Assembly: GCF_010550675.1 (NCBI RefSeq)
Contig: NZ_JAAGOA010000009.1
Coordinates: forward strand, 186,001 to 250,000
Reading direction: 5' to 3'
From: Phytoactinopolyspora halotolerans
GTDB taxonomy: Bacteria; Actinomycetota; Actinomycetes; Jiangellales; Jiangellaceae
Length of the DNA stretch: 64,000 nucleotides
Shown here: positions 18,210-25,503 of the stretch, piece by piece
Numbering within the stretch: position 1 is the stretch's first letter
Layout of the letters: every line of letters begins with the position of its first letter
Notes under the pieces: generated by a model
Databases searched by the model: none
What the model was told of the DNA's origin: nothing
Seen by the model: only the letters and a program-made list of their open reading frames with translations
Translations under genes and position numbers: made by a program

Positions 18210-19634
18210 ATGACAGACCGCATGAACCCGGGACGCGACATCTACGCGAACCGGACGCTGAACCTCAGATCCATCGAGGCGATCGGCTATGACATGGACT
18301 ACACCCTGCTCCACTACCGCACCGAGGAGTGGGAGGGCGCCGCGTTCGAGCACGCCCGCCGGCTGCTGGCGGAACGGGGCTTTCCGGTGGCCGATCTGAC
18401 CTTCGAGGCCGACCGCTATCTGCAGGGCCTGGTGATCGACCTCGATCTAGGCAATCTGGTGAAGGCGACCCGCTTCGGGTACGTGATCCAGGCACAGCAC
18501 GGCACCTCCCAGCTCACCTTCGACGAGCTGCGCAAGACCTACGCCAATCTCTTCGTCGATCTCGGCGAGCCTCGGTTCCGGTTCCTCAACACCATGTTCT
18601 CCATCTCCGAGGCGGCGCTGTACGCCCAGCTGGTCGATCGGCTGGATGCCGAGGAGATCACCGGCCCGCTCGGCTACGACGAGCTGTACCGTGAGGTGTC
18701 GTCCGCGCTGGACCAGTCACACGCGATCGGAACGCTCAAAGCCGAGATCGCCGCCGACCCGGACCGGTTCTGCGACCTCGACCCGGACACCGCACAGACG
18801 CTGCTCGACCAGCGCCTCGCCGGGAAGCGGCTGCTGTTGATCACCAACAGCGAATGGTCCTACACCCGCGCCATGATGAGCTACGCGTTCGACCGGCACG
18901 TGCCGAGCGGGTCGTGGCGCGACCTGTTCGACATCGTCGTGGTCGCGGCGGCCAAGCCGCGCTTCTTCGCCGAGTACATCCCGGCGTTCCGGATGGTCGA
19001 CACCGAGCGAGGACTGCTGCAACCGCACCGCGGGCCGCTCCAGGTGGGCGACGTGTATCACGGCGCGTGCGCCCGGCTGGTGGAGCAGAGCCTCGGCCTG
19101 GACGGCTCGCACATCCTGTACGCCGGCGACCACCTGTTCGGCGACGTGCACGTCACCAAGTCGGTGTTGCGCTGGCGCACCGCGCTGATCATGCGCGAGC
19201 TGGAGACGGACATCGCCGACGCGAACCGGTTCGCCAAGGATGAGGCGGAGCTGCGCAGGTTGATGGCGCAGAAGATCGAGCTCGAGGACATGGTGGCGCA
19301 AGCCCGCCTGGCCGAGGTACGGCGCAGCGCGGACGAGTCGGCGCCGGAGTGGGATGGCCCGTCCATCTCGCAACTGCTGGAACAGCTGCGCGAGCTCGAC
19401 CAGCGCATCACTCCCCTGGCGAAGGCCTCCGCCGAGTTGGGCAATCCCACCTGGGGGCCCATGATGCGCGCCGGGAATGACAAGAGCATGTTCGCCCGGC
19501 AGGTCGAACGCTACGCGGACGTCTACACGTCCCGGGTGGCGAATTTCGGGCTGCGCACGCCGTACGCCTTCCTGCGCGCCGCTCGCACGAGCCTGCCCCA
19601 TGACGTCATTTCGTGGGATTCCATCCAGGAATGA
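18210..19634 (+). CDS. HAD-superfamily 5'-nucleotidase (HAD-IG type)
   Basis: A 474-residue cytoplasmic phosphatase of the HAD-IG 5'-nucleotidase family, related to eukaryotic cytosolic purine 5'-nucleotidases. HAD motif I is IGYDMDYTLLHY near the N-terminus, motif II is LLLITNSEWSY, and the late acidic motif is LYAGDHLFGDVH. The C-terminal region (LRRLMAQKIELEDMVAQARL) is probably an alpha-helical extension. An AGGAG site 10 nt upstream supports the ATG at 18210; an ATG at 18222 is an alternative. It is transcribed divergently from the PLP/cysH operon and stands alone. Likely role: dephosphorylation of purine nucleoside monophosphates. Confidence 0.88.
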   Translation: MTDRMNPGRDIYANRTLNLRSIEAIGYDMDYTLLHYRTEEWEGAAFEHARRLLAERGFPVADLTFEADRYLQGLVIDLDLGNLVKATRFGYVIQAQHGTSQLTFDELRKTYANLFVDLGEPRFRFLNTMFSISEAALYAQLVDRLDAEEITGPLGYDELYREVSSALDQSHAIGTLKAEIAADPDRFCDLDPDTAQTLLDQRLAGKRLLLITNSEWSYTRAMMSYAFDRHVPSGSWRDLFDIVVVAAAKPRFFAEYIPAFRMVDTERGLLQPHRGPLQVGDVYHGACARLVEQSLGLDGSHILYAGDHLFGDVHVTKSVLRWRTALIMRELETDIADANRFAKDEAELRRLMAQKIELEDMVAQARLAEVRRSADESAPEWDGPSISQLLEQLRELDQRITPLAKASAELGNPTWGPMMRAGNDKSMFARQVERYADVYTSRVANFGLRTPYAFLRAARTSLPHDVISWDSIQE

Positions 19635-19702
19635 CATGACGGTGACGCGTCGGTGAATTCTTCGCGTGCGGCATCGGCGCGGCTGCACGGCATAAATAAG
19701 AA

Positions 19703-19737
19703 GGTCCGCGTGCACCGGTTCTCGGTGCACGCGGACC
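19703..19737 (-). terminator. Strong intrinsic terminator, 15-bp perfect stem
   Basis: GGTCCGCGTGCACCG and its exact complement are separated by a 5-base loop. Read on the minus strand the stem is followed by TTCTTATTT, so it is best oriented to end the small transcript that starts near 20030. On the plus strand it follows the nucleotidase gene by 70 bp and could also stop that transcript, but there the tail is CTTATCCC. Confidence 0.8.
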
Positions 19738-19866
19738 CTTATCCCCCGTGTATGACTTTCGGATTTGCGTACCTCAGGCGCCTACTGCCGTGCATTCCCC
19801 CGTGCGAAGCACTACGGCAGGCCCAAAGGCGTTCGATCACGCCCCCTGACCATCAGGGAACCATTC
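19738..19866 (-). ncRNA. Candidate structured 3' RNA of the small-peptide transcript
   Basis: Non-coding stretch between the 23-codon peptide gene and its terminator. On the minus strand there are nested inverted repeats: CTGCCGT with ACGGCAG enclosing a GTGC-TTC-GCAC hairpin, a GGCG..CGCC stem, and a CCCTGA/TCAGGG hairpin at 19844-19858. The 9-mer CACGGGGGA occurs twice. No open reading frame with a properly spaced ribosome binding site was found. I infer a structured 3' region or a regulatory RNA; I do not recognise an Rfam family. Two TCCCCCGTG motifs on the plus strand recall C-rich-loop sRNAs, but the match is too weak to claim. Confidence 0.4.
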
Positions 19867-19873
19867 GGACAAA

Positions 19874-19945
19874 CTACCCAAGCAAGCCGAGAACGAGGTT
19901 GACAATCTGGTCGAGGAGATCGGTCAGGACGTCTACGAGATACAT
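19874..19945 (-). CDS. Small amphipathic peptide, 23 residues
   Basis: A short gene too small for normal ORF calling. ATG at 19945, stop TAG at 19874, and a near-perfect ribosome binding site GGAGGGA five bases upstream (19951-19957). The peptide begins MYLVDVLTDLLD and ends QIVNLVLGLLG. Polar residues D5, T8, D9, D12, Q13 and N16 fall on one helical face and Leu/Val/Ile on the other, so it should form an anionic amphipathic helix at a membrane. It has its own promoter (20038-20066) and terminator (19703-19737), which argues that it is a real gene. Function unknown: a surface-active or signalling peptide, or the short coding part of a dual-function RNA. Confidence 0.65.
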   Translation of the reverse strand: MYLVDVLTDLLDQIVNLVLGLLG

Positions 19946-20037
19946 GCTCTTCCCTCCGTTCGAGCATCTTCCGAAATGGTGAATCGCCTGATCCCTAGCT
20001 TGCCGGTCCGGACGGATCCGGTCGATCCATGGCTATG

Positions 20038-20066
20038 ACTATAGCGATGACACATTGCATCGTAAA
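20038..20066 (-). promoter_or_regulatory. Sigma70-type promoter of the small-peptide transcript
   Basis: On the minus strand TTTACG (20066-20061) and TATAGT (20043-20038) are separated by exactly 17 bp, one of the best vegetative promoter matches in the window. Transcription should start near 20031 and give a leader of about 85 nt before the peptide ATG at 19945. Confidence 0.7.
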
Positions 20067-20217
20067 GAGTTTCTGAGAATTGTTTGGAAGCGCCCCGGAG
20101 CGGTCGTGACTAAGGCGTGACTAACGTCCGTGTCATTGTCATGACAGCCGGTGCGCGGTCGGTCCCGTCCGCCCGGTAATCTCGTGATCACCGCCACCGA
20201 GCCTGCATGGAGAGACG

Positions 20218-21657
20218 ATGCACCGACGCGCCCGCCGCCATCCCGTACCGTTGCTGACCGCAGCCGTGCTGGTGGGAGCTATCGTCGCAGGCTGCTCCTC
20301 GGACGACGACGGATCGTCCGCGAGTGAGGCGCCGCCCGCGTCCGCCACCGCGGACGCCACCGCCTCCGGGACCGGCACCCCGTCCCCCACGGAATCCGCG
20401 CTGCCCCTGGCCGAATTCCCGGACACGCCCGCTGGGCAACAAGCGCGCTGGGTGCTCGAACAGCTCGCGGCCGAGACAGGGCCGGACGCGCAGAATGCGG
20501 CCGAACGGTTCAGTGACGTCTTCCTTGCCGAGATACCGGCCGACCAGGTGTCCGCGACGTTCGACGGCCTCCGGGAGCTCGGGCCGTTCACACCGGTCGA
20601 ATACTCGGGCGATGCGCGTCAGGCCATGGTGGAGCTGGTCGGCTCCGGGAGTTCGCGGTACCGGATGAGTCTGGGGGTCGACCGGGACGACGCGATCAGC
20701 GGTCTTTTCGTGCAGCCGGCCGCGGAGGCTCCGACGGTGACGAGCTGGTCGGAGTTCACCGCGGCGCTGAGCGACACCGGTGCCGATGTCGCCCTTTATG
20801 CGGCCCGGGACGACGGCGGAACGTGGGCACCGCTGCATCAGACCTCGCCCGATGAGCTCCGTCCGCTGGGTTCGATGTTCAAGCTGTACGTGCTCGGCGC
20901 CGTCCAGCGGGCCGTCCTCGACGGCGATGTCAACTGGGACGATACGCTCACCGTCACCGACGAGGTGCGCAGCCTTCCCAGCGGCGAGCTTCAGGACGCC
21001 CCGGACGGGGCGGGGGTCACGGTGGCCGAGGCAGCCGAGAAGATGATCTCCATCAGCGATAACACAGCTACCGACATGCTCATCGATCTGGTCGGCCGGG
21101 ACTCGGTGGAGGCCGCCGTGGCAGACATGGGTCACCATGACCCCGCCGCGATGCAGCCGTTCCTCACCACCGGCGAATTCTTCCGGCTGGGCTGGACCGA
21201 CCCTGACCTCCCCGACCGATGGTCCGACGCCACGGTCGACGAGCGACGCTCCATCCTCGCCGACCTCCCCGCCGACATCTCCGCGGTGGATGTCCCCGCC
21301 GTCACGGCCGAACCCCGGTGGGAATCCGGCATCGAGTGGTTCGCTGCCCCCGCCGACGTCGCCGCCGCCCACCGCTCACTCCAAGAACTCGCCTCCCAGG
21401 ACGAGGCAGACACCGTACGCGACCTGCTCGCGGTCAACTCGGGCCTGGCGATCGACGCCGGTGACTGGCCCTACGTCGCCTTCAAGGGCGGCAGCTCCGC
21501 CGGCGTGCTGGCGTTCTCCTGGTACCTCGAGAACCCCGACGGCATCGGTCATACTCTGGTCGTCCAGCTCCGCTCCGACAACCCCAACGCGGTGGCCGAC
21601 CAGGCCTACGTCACCACCGTCGTCCAGCAGGCGTTCGACCTCCTCGCGGACGGATAG
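20218..21657 (+). CDS. Class A beta-lactamase-like serine hydrolase, lipoprotein
   Basis: A 479-residue exported lipoprotein. The signal peptide has a basic N-terminus and ends in a lipobox with the modified cysteine at C26 (VGAIVAGC), followed by a Ser/Thr/Ala-rich linker to about residue 65 and a small domain to about 170. The C-terminal domain has the penicilloyl-serine-transferase motifs: SxxK as S219-K222 (SMFK), SDN as S280-N282, and K423 in KGGS at the KTG position. It is longer than ordinary beta-lactamases (about 290 residues). It may be a true beta-lactamase, a peptidoglycan-related hydrolase or a non-hydrolytic receptor. KGG instead of KTG is a mild departure seen in this group. 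Transcribed alone. Confidence 0.85.
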   Translation: MHRRARRHPVPLLTAAVLVGAIVAGCSSDDDGSSASEAPPASATADATASGTGTPSPTESALPLAEFPDTPAGQQARWVLEQLAAETGPDAQNAAERFSDVFLAEIPADQVSATFDGLRELGPFTPVEYSGDARQAMVELVGSGSSRYRMSLGVDRDDAISGLFVQPAAEAPTVTSWSEFTAALSDTGADVALYAARDDGGTWAPLHQTSPDELRPLGSMFKLYVLGAVQRAVLDGDVNWDDTLTVTDEVRSLPSGELQDAPDGAGVTVAEAAEKMISISDNTATDMLIDLVGRDSVEAAVADMGHHDPAAMQPFLTTGEFFRLGWTDPDLPDRWSDATVDERRSILADLPADISAVDVPAVTAEPRWESGIEWFAAPADVAAAHRSLQELASQDEADTVRDLLAVNSGLAIDAGDWPYVAFKGGSSAGVLAFSWYLENPDGIGHTLVVQLRSDNPNAVADQAYVTTVVQQAFDLLADG

Positions 21658-21714
21658 CCGAGGGCCGGGGATTCCTCCCTCCCCCGCCGGACGCAACCAC
21701 AACTCAACCGCAGC

Positions 21715-22287
21715 TCATGCGGGAGCGAGTGCGCCGACCAGCCGTGCCGTCGATCCGCGCAGCGTCGCCGCGCTCCCTTCCGGCAGCGGCACGATCGACG
21801 CCGCTCCGTAGTCCGACGCGATCGAACGCAGCCGCGAGAACAGGTACTCCCCATACGAGTCGCCCGGACTGGCCACCGCGAGTTCGTGCGCGCGCATCAC
21901 CCGTTCCACGACGTAACCCCGGCTGCGGAACGGGGCGAAGTCGGCGCTGTCGATGACGAACAGCGGCCGGAATGAGCCGGTCATCATCTGGGCGTACTCG
22001 AACTCCCGGGCGATGCGCTCGGCTTCGCCGTCTGTCAGCCCGGTGGCGACCACCACGACGACCGGCAGCCGACGTGCGCCGTCCTGCACGAAGTACCGCC
22101 CGGGCCGGAACGCCATCGAGCGGTGCTGCCCGGATGTGCGTGGAGCGGCGGAACCGCTCAGCCGTCTCGCGATCCGCATCGCCAGGTCAGAACGGCGTAG
22201 CGCCCGGCCTGCGAGCCGCCGCGCGGCGCGGTACCCCGGCGTTCTGGTCCGCAATGGCCCCGCCTTCGCCGATGTCGTAGAACTCAT
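21715..22287 (-). CDS. Conserved partner protein of a glycosyltransferase (paralogue of 25072-25503)
   Basis: A 190-residue protein starting at an ATG that overlaps the stop of the glycosyltransferase gene (ATGA). The N-terminal 60 residues are basic and Arg/Ala-rich; the rest is an alpha/beta domain (RLPVVVVVATGLTDGEAERI, FRPLFVIDSADFAPFRSRG, SYGEYLFSRLRSIASDYGA). The same pattern (VRVLVVAVG, VLLLNSPDVAPVRRRGFVYE, SYDTYVQQRVIEMVRVYEP) occurs in the 143-residue protein next to the other glycosyltransferase, so the two glycosyltransferase-partner pairs arose by duplication. I do not recognise a named family; it probably assists or regulates surface-glycan assembly. Confidence 0.7.
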   Translation of the reverse strand: MSSTTSAKAGPLRTRTPGYRAARRLAGRALRRSDLAMRIARRLSGSAAPRTSGQHRSMAFRPGRYFVQDGARRLPVVVVVATGLTDGEAERIAREFEYAQMMTGSFRPLFVIDSADFAPFRSRGYVVERVMRAHELAVASPGDSYGEYLFSRLRSIASDYGAASIVPLPEGSAATLRGSTARLVGALAPA

Positions 22288-24548
22288 ACGATCACCCCTT
22301 TCTCTGCTAACACCTGCTCCACCAGCGCCATCGCCTCCGCGGCACCGTTGCCCGGGTACAGCCTCAGGCAGCGCCGGCGGATCCGTTCCGCGGATTCCGG
22401 TTCCAGCAGACGGTCCAACGCCTGACCGATGGAGGCGGCCGTGACCTCCTCCACGCCGATTCCCACCCCGGCCTGGTCGGCGTACCGGGCGCGGGCTTGC
22501 TGATCGTCGGTCACCTTCGCCTTGGGAACGAAGACGGTGGGCACGCCGGCCAGAATCGACTCGTGGTATGCGTTGTATCCGCACGCGACGATCGCGGCGT
22601 CGAAGGCCGCCAGAGTCCGGCACAGCGGATACATCGAGATCGTGCGGACACCGGCAGCCGACGTGACGGCGCGGGCGATCGGCGGCCGGGTGGCGTACAC
22701 GTGCCATCCGGGACGGCGGCCCACCGCGTCGACGATCGCCTCCAGGTCCGGGCCTAGATCGTTCGCGTTCCCGCCGCCCAGTGTGACCAGTACGGCGCGC
22801 TCGTCCGGAGCCATACCGAGCTCTGCCCGTGCGGCCTCCCGGTCGAGCACGTCATCGCGGTCCAGCAGGGTGATCGGTGCGACCTTGTGCGCATCGGTAC
22901 GCCGCGTCGTCGGACCTTCATCGGCCTCGGCCGCGAACTCCCCAGGCTCGATGACGAGGTCGAACCACGCCGACTTCTCCAGCGGGTCTGTCCGGTGGCC
23001 CTTCTTCCACATCGCTCGCCGGGACCAGACATACAGCAGATCCGGGAACTGTTCCTTCGCCTCGCCGAGACCCCGGTACGGCCATGTGCCGTCGAACACC
23101 AGCGCACGCGGCCGATAGCGGCGCACGACGTCGGCGAAACGCCGGGCGAAGAACGGGTTCCATTCCTTCGCGTCCACGTCCAGATCGTCGCGGGACGGAC
23201 AGTACTCCCAGTTGTATCCGTATTGAGCCACCACCGGAACCGCGGACGACATGGAGAAGAAGAACGGTTCGATCCGCTCCGTCGCCCGGTTGGCCATCGC
23301 CAGCAGCCTGGTCAGATGGCCCATCCCCGTGCCGTTGCTGCTGACGAACAACACCCGGGCCCGCTCCGGCCGGGACGCACGCTCCGGCCGGGACCCACGA
23401 TTCGGCCGGCATCCCGGGTCCGCCGTGGTTCCGCGGCCGGGCTGGGCTGCCTCGGCTGCCTGGGATGCCCGGGGGCGGCCGTCGGCGGACGGTGGTCCGA
23501 TCAGCGCCGCCACCCGGTCGACATGGACGTCGTAGCCGTAGCGGGAGGCGACGAACTCGCTGCCCAGCTTGGATTGCGTCACGTATGCCTCGCGGTCCGC
23601 CGCCAGCCGGGCGACGACCGCGCCCACCTGCGCGGGTGTGGCATACACGGCGGCATCGCCGTAGCTCTCACGGAAGTGCTCGGGCAGGACGGCCACCGCC
23701 CCTGACGCGAGCGCCTCCAGGATGTTCCGGCCGAACGCCTCCACCCAGCCGGGGTGGTGGTAATAGACGAAGAAGTCGACGTCGGACAGGAAGTGCGCCG
23801 GATGCCGAGCGCCGAACGGCTCCACCAGCCAACGCCCCGGTACCCGCCCGAGCACGGCGCGCACGGGGTCCGCGCCGCCCAGCACCCGCACCCGCACCCG
23901 GTCGGAGTCCGGATAGGCGGCCAGGATGTCGGCCGCGGAGTCGGGCCATTTCGTCCAATGGGGACGGCTGTGCCGTCCGAGCACCGGAACCGCGCGCGGA
24001 CCGCCCAACCGCTCGGTGGACCAGCGGCTCACGTCCACCAGGTTGCGCCAGTCGTCGCCCGCGAGTGCCACGCCGCCCTGATCGGCCAGCTGGCGGCGCA
24101 CCACGGGACCGATCGGACGCCACAACGGATCCTGCCCGAACGAGCCGGCAAGCTTCTCAGTCGCCAGCACCGGGTCATACTGCCGCGCTCCCGCTCCGTC
24201 GTAGACCGGGTGGTTGGCGATGAGGCTGACCCCGTCCACCGTGACGGTCGCCGGCCGCTCCGTCATGTCCTGGGCCACCACCGGGTGCCGGACGATCGCG
24301 TGCCGCGCGTGCACCCGGTCACCCGGCAGCACCAGCGTGGCCAGGCCGTCGTCGACGAGCGCCGACAGATGCGCGGAGACGCCGAGCGTCTTGCTCGTCA
24401 GAGAGCTGTTCACGTGCAGCAGAGCCGTACGGTAACCGGCCGCCGCGTGCGCGCGAATCTCCTCGGCCATGCTCGCCGTCGTGCCACCGGAGAGCCGGAG
24501 GTCGGAGACCATCAGCATGTCGTACTCGACCACGTCTGCGTTCGTCAC
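22284..24548 (-). CDS. Double-domain glycosyltransferase (GT4-like plus MurG/GT28-like)
   Basis: A 754-residue protein with two GT-B modules. The N-terminal one (about 1-350) has GT4-type features, including WLVEPFGARHPAHFLSDVDF and GWVEAFGRNILEALASGAVA, the usual donor-binding glutamate region. A Pro/Arg/Gly linker (about 350-395) joins it to a MurG-like module (VLFVSSNGTGMGHLTRLLAM, VTLGGGNANDLGPDLE, CGYNAYHESILAGVPTVFVP). No membrane segment is seen. It belongs to a surface-glycan locus and has a paralogue at 25503-27740. Two sequential sugar transfers by one polypeptide, perhaps building a repeating disaccharide, are plausible; sugars unknown. Confidence 0.85.
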   Translation of the reverse strand: MTNADVVEYDMLMVSDLRLSGGTTASMAEEIRAHAAAGYRTALLHVNSSLTSKTLGVSAHLSALVDDGLATLVLPGDRVHARHAIVRHPVVAQDMTERPATVTVDGVSLIANHPVYDGAGARQYDPVLATEKLAGSFGQDPLWRPIGPVVRRQLADQGGVALAGDDWRNLVDVSRWSTERLGGPRAVPVLGRHSRPHWTKWPDSAADILAAYPDSDRVRVRVLGGADPVRAVLGRVPGRWLVEPFGARHPAHFLSDVDFFVYYHHPGWVEAFGRNILEALASGAVAVLPEHFRESYGDAAVYATPAQVGAVVARLAADREAYVTQSKLGSEFVASRYGYDVHVDRVAALIGPPSADGRPRASQAAEAAQPGRGTTADPGCRPNRGSRPERASRPERARVLFVSSNGTGMGHLTRLLAMANRATERIEPFFFSMSSAVPVVAQYGYNWEYCPSRDDLDVDAKEWNPFFARRFADVVRRYRPRALVFDGTWPYRGLGEAKEQFPDLLYVWSRRAMWKKGHRTDPLEKSAWFDLVIEPGEFAAEADEGPTTRRTDAHKVAPITLLDRDDVLDREAARAELGMAPDERAVLVTLGGGNANDLGPDLEAIVDAVGRRPGWHVYATRPPIARAVTSAAGVRTISMYPLCRTLAAFDAAIVACGYNAYHESILAGVPTVFVPKAKVTDDQQARARYADQAGVGIGVEEVTAASIGQALDRLLEPESAERIRRRCLRLYPGNGAAEAMALVEQVLAEKGVIV

Positions 24549-24566
24549 GGTGGATGGCTCCTGCCG

Positions 24567-25049
24567 CTAGAGCCGGGTCCGGGTGGCGTTGCCGACCGCC
24601 GGCACAGGCGGTTCCACCGCACCGACGACGCTGGTCGGAGCGGTCTCCGCGGGGACGGTGCCCGCCGAGCCGTCCACGTCGGCGCCGCCGTCCAACCGGC
24701 TCGCCAGGTCATCGATCGCACTCTCCAGCCGCTGGTTGTTCGCCGAGAGGAGGCGCGCGAGCTGTTCGAAATGCTCCTGCGGCACCTCCACCGCGGCCGG
24801 CGCGTCCAGGAGGTCCCGGTCGTCGCCGAGCATCTGGTACACGCGTCGGCGGAAGGTGTCGATCTTCACCGCCAGACGGCGGCTCTCGCGGTGCTGCACT
24901 GCCGCGACGAACAGCACCGCACCGATGATGACGGCGGTCTGTCCCGCCATCGCCAGGCTGGCGGTCGCGGCCTCCGCCAGCAGCCATACCGCCGCGACCG
25001 CGACCACCCCTGCGGCCGCGGCGGCGAGCTTGAGTCGTCCGAATCTCAT
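24567..25049 (-). CDS. Small membrane protein with coiled-coil tail
   Basis: A 160-residue protein. Two hydrophobic segments at the N-terminus (LAAAAAGVVAVAAVWLLAEA and MAGQTAVIIGAVLFVAAV) are followed by a charged helical stretch (HRESRRLAVKIDTFRRRVYQ) and a region likely to form a coiled coil (EQLARLLSANNQRLESAIDD), then a low-complexity Pro/Val tail. The ATG at 25049 has a GAGGAG site 10 nt upstream; an ATG at 25067 is possible. It lies between the two glycosyltransferase units. The TM-plus-coiled-coil plan recalls the N-terminus of the methyltransferase at 27740-28846, so both may dock to the same membrane complex. Confidence 0.65.
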   Translation of the reverse strand: MRFGRLKLAAAAAGVVAVAAVWLLAEAATASLAMAGQTAVIIGAVLFVAAVQHRESRRLAVKIDTFRRRVYQMLGDDRDLLDAPAAVEVPQEHFEQLARLLSANNQRLESAIDDLASRLDGGADVDGSAGTVPAETAPTSVVGAVEPPVPAVGNATRTRL

Positions 25050-25071
25050 CGTGTCTGCGCTCCTCATCGTC

Positions 25072-25503
25072 CTAGTACGAGTCCAGGCTCTTGGCGAACG
25101 GCCACCGCGGCAGCGGTCTCTCCGGCTCCGCGACGACCGTGTGGTGCGGCTCGTACACCCGCACCATCTCGATGACGCGCTGCTGCACGTAGGTGTCGTA
25201 CGACCCGTCGGTGGCGTCATACGCGGGCCACGTCGCCGGGTCGACGGCGGTCTCGTAGACGAACCCGCGTCGCCGGACCGGCGCCACGTCGGGCGAGTTC
25301 AGCAGCAGGACCGGTTTGATGTACGGCCGGTCGACCTGCAGCCAGGCGAGTTCGTCCGCCAGCGCCTCCAGCTGCGCCGGATCGTGCCCGACCGCCACCA
25401 CGAGGACCCGGACCGCACCGTTGCGTGCGCGGGGCGGCAGGTAATGTCCGGACGGCATGCCGCCGCGGGCCTCGGCCAGCAGTTGCTCCGTGCTTCTGCC
25501 CAT
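25072..25503 (-). CDS. Conserved partner protein of a glycosyltransferase (paralogue of 21715-22287)
   Basis: A 143-residue protein whose start touches the stop of the upstream glycosyltransferase gene at 25503. It has the same core as the 190-residue protein at 21715-22287 (LVVAVGHDPAQLEALADELA, VLLLNSPDVAPVRRRGFVYE, YDTYVQQRVIEMVRVYEPHH) but without its basic N-terminal extension. No signal peptide or membrane segment. Its repeated coupling to double-domain glycosyltransferases suggests a dedicated partner. Family not recognised. Confidence 0.7.
   Translation of the reverse strand: MGRSTEQLLAEARGGMPSGHYLPPRARNGAVRVLVVAVGHDPAQLEALADELAWLQVDRPYIKPVLLLNSPDVAPVRRRGFVYETAVDPATWPAYDATDGSYDTYVQQRVIEMVRVYEPHHTVVAEPERPLPRWPFAKSLDSY

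Noticed and set aside
19742-19808. Second mini-ORF on the minus strand following GGGGGA
   Set aside because: The purine run directly abuts the ATG with no spacing, so it is not a usable ribosome binding site; the peptide is not hydrophobic or conserved-looking.
19741-19858. Possible 6C-type small RNA on the plus strand (two TCCCCCGTG motifs)
   Set aside because: Only five consecutive C in each motif, loops not clearly formed by them, and no terminator after the region on the plus strand.
23340-23420. Repeated segment in the linker of the first double glycosyltransferase
   Set aside because: It encodes a Pro-Glu-Arg/Arg-Ala linker; simple slippage repeat between two domains.
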